A stretch of 64,000 nt of DNA, from NCBI GenBank assembly GCA_003044455.1, contig POWY01000002.1:1-64000 (forward strand), in the 5' to 3' direction. The notes below the pieces were generated by a model. It was not told where the DNA came from. It saw nothing but the letters and a program-made list of their open reading frames with translations, and did not search any database. Of this stretch, positions 25,811 through 35,632 are shown one piece after another. Origin of the DNA: Neisseria bergeri. Its GTDB lineage: Bacteria; Pseudomonadota; Gammaproteobacteria; Burkholderiales; Neisseriaceae. Numbering within the stretch: position 1 is the stretch's first letter; each line of letters opens with the position of its first letter. The translations under genes and the position numbers were made by a program.

Positions 25811-27556
25811 ATGGAGCGGCAGACAGATGAATTTGCCCAAGCGGCGGCAAGGGCGGCAATCCGTTTTTTGGAACACTATGCGGGTTTAGGCAGCGAAGTG
25901 CTTGCCAACTGCACCGAACGCCTGTTTCAGGCATTGCAAAACGGTCATTCGTTTATCCGTTTGAGCGGTGGCGAGGCTGACGCGCTGTCGGCACTCGCGC
26001 CCGTGGTCGGAACATCCGCCGCGCCTTTGATTTTGGAAGGCAGAAGGCTGTTTTTGGGCAGGATGTGGCAGTTGGAATACGATTTGGCGGTCGAGATAAA
26101 ACGCTTGGCGGCAGCCGGCACGTCCGCCCCCGACGCGGCAGGCGCGCGGCAAAACCTCGCAAAATGGTTTCAAGGCACGGGCAGCGAAGGACAGCGCGAT
26201 GCCGCTGCCTTGGCACTGTTGCAGTCTTTTATGGTGATTACCGGCGGGCCGGGAACGGGCAAAACGACAACGGTTGCCAAACTGCTGGCGCTGATTTGCG
26301 GTGAAGACGAAAATCTTCCCAACATCGCGCTTGCCGCACCGACAGGCAAAGCGGCGGCACATATGGCGCGTGCGCTGCACCGTGCAATCAACGGTTTTGA
26401 CGCGCTGGAGGCCGTCCGTCGCCATTTGCTCAAACTGGAAGGGCAAACCGTCCACCGCCTGCTGAAGCTGTATCCGCCCAAAATGCAGTCGGCGTTCGAC
26501 CATATCCGCCCGCTGCCGTTCGACGTATTGATTGTCGATGAAGCCTCTATGCTGGATACGGCATTGATGCTGCAACTTTTAAAAGCAGTCAAAACCGGCG
26601 CGCGCGTGATTCTGCTGGGGGATGAAAACCAGCTTCCGTCCGTCGGAATCGGGGCCGTGCTGTCCGTCCTGTCGCAAAAAACCGTTTTGGACGGAGAAAC
26701 GCACCAAAGGCTGGCCGGCTTCCTTCCGGAACACGGTTTCAGCGTCAGCGCAAATCCGCCCGTGTTGGCGCAAAACACCGCCCATTTGTCGTTCAGCCAC
26801 CGCTTCGGCGGCGACAGCGGCATCGGCTGCCTTGCCCGTGCCGCCGTATCGGGCGATGAAGGGGCGTGGGCATTGTTTGACCGGTTTCCGGACGAACTGG
26901 AACATTCGGAATGCAGTCCGAGTGCTCGAGTCGAAAGGTTGTACCGGGCGCACAAAGCCTATTGGCAGGCGGTAAAAGACGGCAATATCGAAGCCGCATA
27001 CGCGGGCATCTCGGATATCGTGGTTTTGGCAGCTTGGCGGCAGGATGCGGAAGACTTCAACGAAGCCTATTGCAGCCATGTACGCCGCAAAATGAACATA
27101 CCGGAACATCCGGCATATTTTGCCGGAGAGCCGATTATGATCAGGCAGAACGACTACGCGCTTGAACTGTTCAACGGCGACATCGGACTGATTATGGAAG
27201 ATGTCGGACGGCAGGGCAGCCTTGCCGCCTATTTTGCCGATGCGGACGGATTTAAAAAGGTTGCAGTCAGCTGCCTTCCGGATTTTGAACCCGCATTCGC
27301 CATGACCGTCCACAAAAGCCAAGGTTCGGAGTATCGGGAAGTCTGGCTGCTGCCGCCCTCTGCCGCACCTTCGAACGAGGAGGACGATGCGCTTTCCGGC
27401 TTGAGCAGGGAGCTGCTTTACACCGCCATTACCAGGGCAAAGGAAAAATTCGTGTTCTTCGGCGGAGAAGAAACCTTCCGTCAGGCGGCAGCTACTGTCA
27501 AAGTCCGTCAGACGGCATTGGGCAATATGCTCAAACGTGTGTTTTCCCAAGATTGA
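25811..27556 (+). CDS. recD: Exonuclease V alpha chain RecD
   Basis: 581 residues, near the usual 600. The SF1 helicase motifs are visible: motif I ITGGPGTGKTTTVAKLL (about 145-160), motif Ia LAAPTGKAAAHMA, motif II DVLIVDEASMLD, motif III LLGDENQLPSVGIGAVL, motif V/VI FAMTVHKSQGSEY and LLYTAITRAKEKFVFFGG. It forms part of RecBCD, the processive nuclease for double-strand ends. No recB or recC is adjacent; they lie elsewhere in Neisseria genomes. Confidence 0.95.
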   Translation: MERQTDEFAQAAARAAIRFLEHYAGLGSEVLANCTERLFQALQNGHSFIRLSGGEADALSALAPVVGTSAAPLILEGRRLFLGRMWQLEYDLAVEIKRLAAAGTSAPDAAGARQNLAKWFQGTGSEGQRDAAALALLQSFMVITGGPGTGKTTTVAKLLALICGEDENLPNIALAAPTGKAAAHMARALHRAINGFDALEAVRRHLLKLEGQTVHRLLKLYPPKMQSAFDHIRPLPFDVLIVDEASMLDTALMLQLLKAVKTGARVILLGDENQLPSVGIGAVLSVLSQKTVLDGETHQRLAGFLPEHGFSVSANPPVLAQNTAHLSFSHRFGGDSGIGCLARAAVSGDEGAWALFDRFPDELEHSECSPSARVERLYRAHKAYWQAVKDGNIEAAYAGISDIVVLAAWRQDAEDFNEAYCSHVRRKMNIPEHPAYFAGEPIMIRQNDYALELFNGDIGLIMEDVGRQGSLAAYFADADGFKKVAVSCLPDFEPAFAMTVHKSQGSEYREVWLLPPSAAPSNEEDDALSGLSRELLYTAITRAKEKFVFFGGEETFRQAAATVKVRQTALGNMLKRVFSQD

Positions 27557-27687
27557 CACACATCAAACCCCGATAAAAAACGTTAAAAACCGTCAATATT
27601 TTCTTGACCCGACAGATGGCTTTCCATACGATAGGTCTGCACGAAATACAACAATTACCGACGTTTTCCTCTTTTATCGGAGACAGT

Positions 27688-28806
27688 ATGGACTTATTGA
27701 AACCCACGCTTCTGACCGTCATGGCAATGCTGGTTTCCCTTCCCGTGTCGGCATCGGGTATCGACGGCGGTCGTGATGCGGCAGCCCTTTCGACTACAGG
27801 CGATTACGTCAACTCGGGCAGCATCATCAGCAAAGACGACGACAAAATCAGTCTGTTCGGCGACAGGCTGACACTCAACGGCGGTTTCCGCGTGCGCGTG
27901 GACGGCAAAGATACGGCGGCAAGCAACAGCGGCTCCTATCCGACCGGCGAAAACACCAACGCCGACTTCAATACCGAATTGTGGCTGCGTGCCAAACTCT
28001 ATAAAGATTGGAAGGCGGTCGTCCAAATCGAGCCGAACATCAATCTGGAAACAGGCAAATTCAACGGCAAACACGATGTGCCGATGAACAAACTCTATGC
28101 AGAAGGCAGCCTTACGCCCAATCTGAAGGCGCGTATCGGCAAATTTGGCGCATTCTCCTCTTACGGCAGGGTTTGGGATACGGAAGTTATCGGTGCCGAA
28201 CTGTTTTTCGACAATACCTCGCTACCGGCGAAAATTACACTCGGACGCAGAACCGGCAATCTTAACGATAACGTATGGGGCATAGGCGGACACCGCAGGC
28301 ATTTTGCCTCCGCCCAGGCAACTTTGCCCGTCAGCGAACGCATCAATGTCGGCGCAACCGTCAGCTATATGGACAAAGTCAAACACGGAAACGCGGAACA
28401 TGATGCCGTATTGGGCGAAATCGGTACGGACGTGAAACTGAACGACAATATCCGCTGGATGGCGGCAGCCGGCAAATCCAATCTGAAAGCCTATCACGAT
28501 GCGGGAGGCAAAATCGCCAATTACGGCGTGTTTACCGAATTGCGCTACAAACTTGCCGACACCAAAAAACCGCAGTCTTACGACGTATTCGCCAACTACC
28601 GCAAAGTCGGTTCGCTGTCCGGCGTGTCTTCGGCTGAGGATTACAGCAAAAACGTTCAGGGCGTACAGCTCGGTCTGACCTACATCCCTTGGAAAAACTG
28701 GCGGATTAAGGGCTTCTACCTGAACGGCAAACAGGTTACGCCGACGGCGGGCAACGTCAGACAAAATGTCGACGTAGTGCGCGGCCAGTTGGAATACATT
28801 TTCTGA
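27688..28806 (+). CDS. Outer-membrane porin-like beta-barrel protein
   Basis: 372 residues from ATG 27688 (CGGAGACA site); an earlier frame start at 27604 has no signal. A signal peptide (LKPTLLTVMAMLVSLPVSA) precedes a sequence of alternating polar/hydrophobic strands (LTLNGGFRVRVDGKD, ELWLRAKLYKDWKAVVQIEP, QGVQLGLTYIPWKNWRIKG) ending in LEYIF, the C-terminal aromatic that BamA recognises. Substrate or function is not known from sequence; it is not PorA, PorB or Opa. Confidence 0.8.
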   Translation: MDLLKPTLLTVMAMLVSLPVSASGIDGGRDAAALSTTGDYVNSGSIISKDDDKISLFGDRLTLNGGFRVRVDGKDTAASNSGSYPTGENTNADFNTELWLRAKLYKDWKAVVQIEPNINLETGKFNGKHDVPMNKLYAEGSLTPNLKARIGKFGAFSSYGRVWDTEVIGAELFFDNTSLPAKITLGRRTGNLNDNVWGIGGHRRHFASAQATLPVSERINVGATVSYMDKVKHGNAEHDAVLGEIGTDVKLNDNIRWMAAAGKSNLKAYHDAGGKIANYGVFTELRYKLADTKKPQSYDVFANYRKVGSLSGVSSAEDYSKNVQGVQLGLTYIPWKNWRIKGFYLNGKQVTPTAGNVRQNVDVVRGQLEYIF

Positions 28807-28828
28807 CGGCATCGTACAAATCTGCATG

Positions 28829-28859
28829 AAAAACGGCTGCTTTAACGGGCAGCCGTTTT
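28829..28859. terminator. Terminator
   Basis: AAAACGGCTGC (28830-28840) pairs with GCAGCCGTTTT (28849-28859); between convergent genes, works both ways. Confidence 0.88.
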
Positions 28860-28860
28860 G

Positions 28861-29964
28861 TTATGTCTTTTTCAAACGGTACAGGAAAGTAGTTTCCCTG
28901 TTTCGGGCAAAAGCCAGCGGATCGTCCGGGTCGGCAGCTTTTTTGTGGTTCGGCTTGGTTTTCATAATATCGGCAACGCGTAAACCTGCCTGAGCAAATG
29001 CCTTATCCAGAAAATCGGACGGACGCAGGTGCAGATGTTCGGCAAGGTCGGAAATAATCAGACGGATTTCTCCGTCGGGATTCAGATGTTTCGGCGCATC
29101 ACGCAAAAACGCAGCCAGCATCGCAGATTCGGGGTCGTATAATGCGGATTCGACGGCGGAAGTCGGCTTGGCGGGAAGCCAGGGCGGATTGCAGACGATT
29201 AAATCGGCAAACCCTTCGGGAAACAGATCGGTTTCGCGGATTTCAACCTGTTTTTCAAAACCCAAACGGGCAATATTGGCACGGGCGCAGGCAACCGCCC
29301 TCGGATTGGTATCCGTGCCGATGACGGAAGGAATGCCCTGTTTCGCCAAAATGGCGGCAAGCACGCCGGAGCCCGTCCCGATGTCGAATGCCGTCTGAAA
29401 ACCCGTTGACGGCGCATGGGCAAGCAGGTTGAGATACTCGCCGCGCAACGGCGAAAATACGCCGAAAGGAACGTGTATGCTGCCGCCCAGCTGCGGAACG
29501 GCAACCCCTTTCTTATGCCACTCGTGCGCACCCATAAACCCCAGCAGCAGATTGAGCGGCAGGAAAAACGGTTTGCCGTCCGCCTCTCCGTACACGTCGA
29601 GCAAAGCGGCGCGTATATCGGGCGCGCGTTTGTTGTCCAACACAAAACCGGGGCGGATTTCAACGGCAAGCATATTCAGAATACGGCTCTGTTGCGCCTG
29701 CTTCATACGGTGGGCGTGGAAAAGGGCGGCGATGTCCGCATCGGAACGGACGGCGGCAGGTTTGCGGACCTTCTTCTTCATTGCCGAAAGCACCTGTTTG
29801 GCATTGTGGAAATCGCCCTGCCAGACAGTTGCAATATTTTGATAGGCAGCCTTCAAAATGCCGTCTGCGCCACTTTCGCGGATATAATGCCAACCTTTGG
29901 GCGGCTTTTGCAGACTTTCATTGCGCCATTCGAACCCGTTATCGGGAAAAATAAAAGAAGACAT
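28861..29964 (-). CDS. SAM-dependent methyltransferase with NPPW motif
   Basis: 367 residues. The C-terminal half is a class I Rossmann methyltransferase: motif I AFDIGTGSGVLAAILAKQG (about residues 190-208), acidic IGTDTNPRAVACARANI, and the NPPW catalytic tetrad in LIVCNPPWLPAK, which indicates methylation of an exocyclic or amide nitrogen (RNA base, DNA base or glutamine). The N-terminal 160 residues are not recognised. RNA or protein as substrate cannot be decided. Complete gene. Confidence 0.85.
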   Translation of the reverse strand: MSSFIFPDNGFEWRNESLQKPPKGWHYIRESGADGILKAAYQNIATVWQGDFHNAKQVLSAMKKKVRKPAAVRSDADIAALFHAHRMKQAQQSRILNMLAVEIRPGFVLDNKRAPDIRAALLDVYGEADGKPFFLPLNLLLGFMGAHEWHKKGVAVPQLGGSIHVPFGVFSPLRGEYLNLLAHAPSTGFQTAFDIGTGSGVLAAILAKQGIPSVIGTDTNPRAVACARANIARLGFEKQVEIRETDLFPEGFADLIVCNPPWLPAKPTSAVESALYDPESAMLAAFLRDAPKHLNPDGEIRLIISDLAEHLHLRPSDFLDKAFAQAGLRVADIMKTKPNHKKAADPDDPLAFARNRETTFLYRLKKT

Positions 29965-30080
29965 GGGATACCTGCGTCATGTTTTGAAAATAGGGCGGCA
30001 GAACCGTAAACCATACGGATGGTACAGCAAGGAGCGGCAACACAGAACAGTTTTTATTCCCGCCTTGTCTTTCCAAGCCC

Positions 30081-30114
30081 ATGCCGTCTGAAGCCGGAAT
30101 GTTTCAGACGGCAT
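30081..30114. repeat. Inverted DUS pair
   Basis: ATGCCGTCTGAA (30081-30092) and TTCAGACGGCAT (30103-30114). It lies upstream of both divergent genes, so it is a source of uptake sequence and not an obvious terminator. Confidence 0.8.
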
Positions 30115-30145
30115 CGCATCAAACTCCATAAATAAACTGCGTATG

Positions 30146-30173
30146 CTTGAAATAATGCTTTCAACCCCAATTT
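30146..30173 (+). promoter_or_regulatory. Sigma-32-type heat-shock promoter of lon
   Basis: CTTGAA at 30146-30151 and CCCCAATTT at 30165-30173 are separated by 13 bases, matching the RpoH consensus CTTGAA-N13-CCCCAT. It lies about 40 bases before the lon start codon, as expected for a heat-shock protease. Confidence 0.7.
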
Positions 30174-30213
30174 ACGCGGCAATCCGTATTCTGTCAGACA
30201 CAAGAGAGTATCC

Positions 30214-32676
30214 ATGACACAAAAAGAAAAGCATTTTGAGGAATATGCTGCTTTGGCGACCCTTCCTTTACGGGATGTCGTCGTTTACCCGCATATGGTT
30301 CTGCCGCTGTTCGTCGGCAGGGAGAAGTCCATCGCCGCACTGGAAAACGCCATTACCCGCGAGGAACCGGTTTTCCTGTTGGCGCAAACCGATGCCGCAG
30401 TAGAAAACCCCTCCGCCGCAGACCTGTATCAAACCGGTACGGTCGCACAAGTCCTGCAAGTGTTGAAACTGCCCGACGGCACGGTAAAAGTATTGGTCGA
30501 AGGTCTGTATCGCGGACGTGTTCTGACCATTGAAGACACGGGCGGTCTATTCGTTTCCCATATAGAGGCAGTCGGGGAAGAAGATGAGGGCGGCAATACC
30601 GACCTCGAAGCCGTGCGCCGCACCCTTTTGGCGCAGTTTGAACAATACGCCAAACTCAATAAAAAAATCCCCGCCGAAATTATCGGCAGCATCAACGGCA
30701 TTGCCGAAAACAGCCGGCTAACCGATACGGTCGCAGCGCATTTGCAGTTGAAACTGGCGCAACGCCAACAGATTTTGGAAATTCCCGAAATCGGCAAACG
30801 GATGGAATTCCTGCTGGCACAGCTGGAATCCGAACTCGACATTATGCAGGCCGAAAAACGCATACGCGGACGCGTCAAACGCCAAATGGAAAAATCCCAG
30901 CGCGAATATTATCTGAACGAACAGATTAAAGCGATACACAAAGAATTGGGCGAAGAAGACGAAAACGGCGAACTGGATGCCTTGGAAGCAGGCATCAAAA
31001 AGGCGGGTATGACCAAAGAAGCGGAAGAAAAATGCCTGTCCGAACTGAAAAAACTCAAAATGATGCCGCCGATGTCTGCCGAATCCACCGTCGTACGCAA
31101 CTACATCGACACCCTGCTCGAACTGCCGTGGAAGAAAAAATCCCGCGTCAGCAAAGACATCGCCAAAGCCGGACTGGTGCTGGATGCCGACCACTACGGC
31201 CTGGAAAAAGTCAAAGAACGGATTTTGGAATACCTCGCCGTCCAAAAACGCATGGACAAACTCAAAGGTCCGATTCTGTGCCTGGTCGGCCCTCCGGGCG
31301 TGGGCAAAACCTCTTTGGGCGAATCCATCGCCAAAGCGACAGGTCGGAAATATGTCCGTATGGCCTTGGGCGGCGTGCGCGACGAAAGCGAAATCCGAGG
31401 ACACCGCCGCACCTATATCGGCTCTATGCCCGGCAAAATCCTGCAAAACATGGCGAAAGCGGGTGTGAAAAACCCATTGTTCCTGCTTGATGAAATCGAC
31501 AAGCTGGGCAGCGACTTCCGCGGCGACCCTGCCAGCGCGTTGCTTGAAGTGCTCGATCCCGAACAAAACAACAAGTTCGCCGATCATTATGCCGAAGTGG
31601 ATTACGATTTGAGCGATGTGATGTTTATTACGACTTCAAACAGCCTGAATATCCCGACCCCGCTGCTCGACCGTATGGAAATCATCCGTCTTTCGGGCTA
31701 TACCGAAGACGAAAAAATCAATATCGCGATGCAGTACCTCGTGCCGAAACAAATGAAGCGCAACGGCGTGAAAGAAGGTGAATTGGCAATCGAAGAAAGC
31801 GCGGTGCGCGATATTATCCGTTACTACACCCGCGAGGCGGGCGTGCGTTCGCTCGACCGCGAGATTGCCAAAATCTGCCGTAAGGTGGTGATGCAGATTA
31901 CTTTGGAACAAGACAAAAAAAGGTCGTCTGAAACCAAAAAAGCAAGTAAGGCCAAACCTAAAACGGTTAAAGTTAACGAGAAAAATCTGCACGACTATTT
32001 GGGTGTGCGCCGCTTCGATTACGGCGTTGCCGAAAGCGAAAACCGCGTCGGGCAGGTAACCGGTTTGGCGTGGACGGAAGTCGGCGGCGAACTGCTGACC
32101 GTCGAAGCCGCAGCCTTGCCGGGCAAGGGCGTGATCCAGTGTACCGGTCAGTTGGGCGATGTGATGAAAGAATCCGTGTCCGCAGCATGGTCTGTTGTCC
32201 GTTCCCGTGCAGAATCAGTGGGTTTGGCTCCTGATTTTTACGAGAAAAAAGACATCCATGTTCACGTTCCCGAAGGTGCGACACCGAAAGACGGTCCGAG
32301 TGCGGGCATTGCCATGACTTTGGCGATGGTTTCCGCATTCACCAAAATCCCGGTGCGCGCCGATGTTGCCATGACGGGCGAAATCACCCTGCGCGGCGAA
32401 GTTTTGCCCATCGGCGGTTTGAAGGAAAAACTGTTGGCTGCGCTTCGCGGCGGCATCAAACACGTCCTGATTCCGAAAGACAACGTCAAAGACTTGGAGG
32501 AAATCCCTGAAAACGTGAAAACCGGCCTGACCATCCATCCGGTCAAATGGATAGACGAGGTATTGGCTCTGGGTTTGGAAAGCCGGCCTGAGCCTTGGGC
32601 AGAACCTTCTGCCGTGGAAGCGGCGGCGGACCCCGCTTCAAAACCGAAACCCCGCAGCAGGGCAATCAAACATTGA
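30214..32676 (+). CDS. lon: ATP-dependent protease Lon
   Basis: 820 residues with the three Lon parts: the N-domain ([20 protein letters not shown]), the AAA+ module (Walker [14 protein letters not shown], Walker [12 protein letters not shown], sensor [16 protein letters not shown]) and the Ser-Lys protease domain ([15 protein letters not shown] with the nucleophile Ser, and [17 protein letters not shown] with the catalytic Lys). It degrades misfolded and regulatory proteins in the cytosol. The extended Lys-rich linker ([18 protein letters not shown]) before the protease domain is longer than in E. coli. A heat-shock promoter lies upstream. Confidence 0.97.
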   Translation: MTQKEKHFEEYAALATLPLRDVVVYPHMVLPLFVGREKSIAALENAITREEPVFLLAQTDAAVENPSAADLYQTGTVAQVLQVLKLPDGTVKVLVEGLYRGRVLTIEDTGGLFVSHIEAVGEEDEGGNTDLEAVRRTLLAQFEQYAKLNKKIPAEIIGSINGIAENSRLTDTVAAHLQLKLAQRQQILEIPEIGKRMEFLLAQLESELDIMQAEKRIRGRVKRQMEKSQREYYLNEQIKAIHKELGEEDENGELDALEAGIKKAGMTKEAEEKCLSELKKLKMMPPMSAESTVVRNYIDTLLELPWKKKSRVSKDIAKAGLVLDADHYGLEKVKERILEYLAVQKRMDKLKGPILCLVGPPGVGKTSLGESIAKATGRKYVRMALGGVRDESEIRGHRRTYIGSMPGKILQNMAKAGVKNPLFLLDEIDKLGSDFRGDPASALLEVLDPEQNNKFADHYAEVDYDLSDVMFITTSNSLNIPTPLLDRMEIIRLSGYTEDEKINIAMQYLVPKQMKRNGVKEGELAIEESAVRDIIRYYTREAGVRSLDREIAKICRKVVMQITLEQDKKRSSETKKASKAKPKTVKVNEKNLHDYLGVRRFDYGVAESENRVGQVTGLAWTEVGGELLTVEAAALPGKGVIQCTGQLGDVMKESVSAAWSVVRSRAESVGLAPDFYEKKDIHVHVPEGATPKDGPSAGIAMTLAMVSAFTKIPVRADVAMTGEITLRGEVLPIGGLKEKLLAALRGGIKHVLIPKDNVKDLEEIPENVKTGLTIHPVKWIDEVLALGLESRPEPWAEPSAVEAAADPASKPKPRSRAIKH

Positions 32677-32751
32677 AACGCAGGAAATGTGTTGTAAAAA
32701 TGCGGTTTCGTCCTGAAAGCCTGTAAAATAGGGCGATTCCGTATTTTTTGC

Positions 32752-32781
32752 TTGACACGGCAATTTCAGAATTGCTATAAA
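32752..32781 (+). promoter_or_regulatory. Sigma-70 promoter of hupB
   Basis: TTGACA (32752-32757) and TATAAA (32776-32781) with 18-bp spacing, about 80 bases before the hupB start. Confidence 0.75.
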
Positions 32782-32858
32782 GCGAAAGTTGCTCAAGCAG
32801 TACAAACCCCCGAGTATTCGGGCATTTCATCATTTTTTAAGATAGGAAGGGACTGATT

Positions 32859-33128
32859 GTGAACAAGTCTGAATTGATTGAAACGATTGCTCAAGAAGCC
32901 GGCATTTCCAAAGCCGCCGCACAAAAAGCTTTGGATGCCACTACCAATGCAGTAGCCAACGCCCTGAAACAAGGCGACACCGTTACTTTGGTCGGTTTTG
33001 GTACTTTCTACGTCGGCGAACGTGCAGAACGCCAAGGCCGCAACCCCAAAACCGGCGAGCCTCTGACCATTGCCGCCGCCAAAACGCCTAAATTCCGTGC
33101 AGGTAAAGCATTGAAAGACGCACTGTAA
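32859..33128 (+). CDS. hupB: DNA-binding protein HU-beta
   Basis: 89 residues; starts at GTG 32859 behind AGGAAGGG. The sequence is classical [22 protein letters not shown] helices, [28 protein letters not shown] with the DNA-minor-groove beta arm and its tip Pro, ending [11 protein letters not shown]. It is an abundant nucleoid protein. It follows lon directly, as in many Proteobacteria. Confidence 0.97.
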   Translation: MNKSELIETIAQEAGISKAAAQKALDATTNAVANALKQGDTVTLVGFGTFYVGERAERQGRNPKTGEPLTIAAAKTPKFRAGKALKDAL

Positions 33129-33141
33129 ACTGTTTTTCAGC

Positions 33142-33174
33142 AAAAAGCCGATTCCTTGAAGAATCGGCTTTTTA
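33142..33174 (+). terminator. Rho-independent terminator of hupB
   Basis: AAAAAGCCGATTC (33142-33154) pairs with GAATCGGCTTTTT (33161-33173). Confidence 0.93.
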
Positions 33175-33197
33175 TTTGTCCTGTTGGTCAGTTTGAA

Positions 33198-33240
33198 AAA
33201 ATGCCGTCTGAAACGCTTTTCCCGTGTTCAGACGGCATTC
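33198..33240. terminator. Inverted DUS pair
   Basis: ATGCCGTCTGAA (33201-33212) and TTCAGACGGCAT (33227-33238); ends the convergent hom operon on the minus strand. Confidence 0.8.
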
Positions 33241-33252
33241 CGGTTTAGCGGT

Positions 33253-33687
33253 TCAATCAGCTTTCAAATCAGTAACGCACCGTCTGTCGCGCGCTTCAAA
33301 CGCGTTTGCACCGCCAAGCAGGTCAAGCTGTTCTTGTGCGCCGAGTTTGCCGAAGGAACTAATCTGTTTCTCGCTCAATCTGTCCAAAGGCTGCTCCCAC
33401 ATACATTTGCAGTAATCGGTGGCGAGGCGGGTATTGTCCGCATCCAAGCCGCGCGCTTTCAAATCGTTCTGCCATTTTTCGGCAAACGGTATGTTTTTCA
33501 CACAGGACTCGACAATTCTCTGCTTCGCCTGCGGTTTGGACATGGCGCATTGGGAGAGCAGGGCGGTTGAAGCGAGCAACGCCAAAATGACCCACGCCCA
33601 AATGCGGATGGTGCGGATTTTGGCTTTCGCTTTTTTACGCGCCGCGGCCTGCTCTTCGGCGGACATTTCGTGTTTCGGCTCAGTCAT
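33253..33687 (-). CDS. Single-span membrane protein of unknown function
   Basis: 144 residues. A highly charged N-terminus (EEQAAARKKAKAKIRTIRI) is followed by one membrane helix (WAWVILALLASTALLSQCA, about residues 31-49) and a probably periplasmic domain with Cys pairs (ESCVKNIPF, TDYCKCMWEQ, RRCVTD). The spacing suggests disulfides. Its start overlaps the hom stop codon by 8 bases, so it is in the hom operon. No family recognised. Confidence 0.75.
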   Translation of the reverse strand: MTEPKHEMSAEEQAAARKKAKAKIRTIRIWAWVILALLASTALLSQCAMSKPQAKQRIVESCVKNIPFAEKWQNDLKARGLDADNTRLATDYCKCMWEQPLDRLSEKQISSFGKLGAQEQLDLLGGANAFEARDRRCVTDLKAD

Positions 33688-34987
33688 GCAGGCTTTCCAT
33701 ACGGATCATGGTAATCGGTTTTTCCACGCAATCCAGTGCTTCGATGGCTGCGATTGCCGACTTGATGTATTTTTCGACCGTGCTGTGGGTCAGAATCACG
33801 ATTTCGGCAGTGCTCTGATCAATCACGCCTTTTTGAATCAGTGCTTCGATGGACACGTTTTCTTGTGCCAACAGCGCAGCGATTTGCCCCAGCGTGCCCG
33901 GTTCGTCTTTGGCTTGGACGCGCAGGTAGTAGCTGCTGGTGATTTCGTCCATAGGCAGGATGGTTTGCGCTTGGACTTGGGCGGGTTGGAACGCCAGATG
34001 CGGTACGCGGTGGCCTGTATCGGCTTCGATCAGGCGGGCGATGTCGATGATATCGGCAACCACGGCGGAAGCAGTCGGCAATGCACCCGCTCCCGCACCG
34101 TAATATAAGGTTTCGCCAACCATATCGGCATTGACGCGCACGGCGTTCATCACGCCGTTGACGTTTGCCAAGAGGCGGCTTTCGGGAATCAGGGTAGGGT
34201 GGACACGCAATTCGATACCTTTTTCGGCTTTGCGGGTGATGCCCAAAAGTTTGATGCGGTAGCCGAGTTCTTCGGCGTATTTGATGTCGCGGCTGTCGAG
34301 TTTGCTGATTCCTTCGAGGTAGCAGGCGGAAAAGTTCATCGGCGTACCGAATGCCAGCGCGCTCATGATGGTGATTTTATGGCCTGCGTCGTTGCCTTCG
34401 ATGTCGAAGGTCGGGTCGGCTTCGGCATAGCCCAATGCCTGCGCTTCTTTTAATACGTCGGCAAACGCGCTGCCTTTTTCGCGCATTTCAGAAAGGATGA
34501 AGTTGCTGGTGCCGTTGATGATGCCGGCGATGGATTTGATTCTGTTTGCCGCCAAACCTTCGCGCAGGGCTTTGATAATCGGGATGCCGCCGGCGACTGC
34601 CGCTTCAAATTGGACGATAACGTTTTGTTTTTCCGCCAACGGGAAGATTTCGTTGCCGTATTCGGCGAGCAGTTTTTTATTGGCGGTAACGATGTGTTTG
34701 CCGTTTTCAATGGCTTTCAACACCGCTTCTTTGGCGATGCCCGTACCGCCGAACAGTTCGACGACGACATCGACGTCTTCACGCGCGACCAGTTCGAACG
34801 GGTCTTTGACAAAGGCGGCGGACGGGCAGATTTGGTGGGCTTTTTCTTCGCTTAAGTCGCATACGGCACTGATGCGCACTTCGCGTCCCAAACGGCGGCT
34901 GATTTCCTCCGCATTGTCCCGCAACACGGCAGCCGTACCGCCGCCGACCGTACCTAAACCTAAAAGACCGATGTTTACTGGCTTCAT
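33680..34987 (-). CDS. hom: Homoserine dehydrogenase
   Basis: Reduces aspartate semialdehyde to homoserine, the branch to threonine and methionine. 435 residues with an N-terminal NAD(P) fold (NIGLLGLGTVGGGT), the catalytic core (GGIPIIKALREGLAANRI, then GIINGTSNFILSEM), the substrate motif EADPTFDIEGNDAGHK, and a C-terminal ACT domain (YYLRVQAKDEPGTLGQIA) for threonine feedback. ATG 34987 follows AAGGAGACAC. No linked aspartokinase domain, so it is the monofunctional form. Confidence 0.96.
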   Translation of the reverse strand: MKPVNIGLLGLGTVGGGTAAVLRDNAEEISRRLGREVRISAVCDLSEEKAHQICPSAAFVKDPFELVAREDVDVVVELFGGTGIAKEAVLKAIENGKHIVTANKKLLAEYGNEIFPLAEKQNVIVQFEAAVAGGIPIIKALREGLAANRIKSIAGIINGTSNFILSEMREKGSAFADVLKEAQALGYAEADPTFDIEGNDAGHKITIMSALAFGTPMNFSACYLEGISKLDSRDIKYAEELGYRIKLLGITRKAEKGIELRVHPTLIPESRLLANVNGVMNAVRVNADMVGETLYYGAGAGALPTASAVVADIIDIARLIEADTGHRVPHLAFQPAQVQAQTILPMDEITSSYYLRVQAKDEPGTLGQIAALLAQENVSIEALIQKGVIDQSTAEIVILTHSTVEKYIKSAIAAIEALDCVEKPITMIRMESLHD

Positions 34988-35184
34988 TGTGTCTCCTTGT
35001 AAGCCGACTGAAATGTAAATATTGAAAGACGAAAATATCCGCTGCCGATATAATTGTGCCGCACTTTAAATCAAATGCCGTCTGAAATCAGCAGGAAAGG
35101 TCAGATGAAATCCGCTAATCCTACATGAATTTGTCTGATTTTGCACCTTTTCCGACACGACTGAAGCGGCAAAAGGACAAAAAT

Positions 35185-35556
35185 ATGCTGTTTGAAGAAA
35201 ATCCGATAGACGGACAGTTTGCGGAATATGAATGCGGCGCGGGCGGAATCCGGTTGGCGGGGCAATATTTCGACCGGCCTGTACTGTTGCGGCAAGGTTC
35301 GGCAATGCCCTCGAAATGGCAGTCATTGTCAGAACTGACTCCGGATAATCTGTTGTCTGATGTCAAAGCGGATGATTATCCGGAAATATTGATTATCGGA
35401 ACTGGGGCGGTACAGAAGTTTATCCATCCCAAAATCATGGCGGATTTTTCTCAGATCGGAATCGGTGTGGAATGTATGAATACCGAATCGGCATGCAGGA
35501 CATTGGCCTTTTTGCACTCTGAAGGGCGTAAAGCCTGGGCGTGGCTTCAACCGTAA
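35185..35556 (+). CDS. DUF498 / Mth938-like protein
   Basis: 123 residues from ATG 35185 (AAAAGGAC site); an in-frame ATG at 35125 would add 20 residues without a ribosome-binding site. The fold is seen in GGIRLAGQYFDRPVLL, PEILIIGTGAVQKFIHP and GIGVECMNTESACRTLAFLHSEGRKAWAWL, matching the Mth938 family, related to human NDUFAF3. Role in bacteria is unknown. Likely a single cytosolic domain. Confidence 0.8.
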   Translation: MLFEENPIDGQFAEYECGAGGIRLAGQYFDRPVLLRQGSAMPSKWQSLSELTPDNLLSDVKADDYPEILIIGTGAVQKFIHPKIMADFSQIGIGVECMNTESACRTLAFLHSEGRKAWAWLQP

Positions 35557-35632
35557 ATTTCCCGTTTCAGACGGCATCAGCACTTTCTTTCAGGTAAAAT
35601 ACGGGCTTTTTCCGCCCGACGATGTTTCCGTT

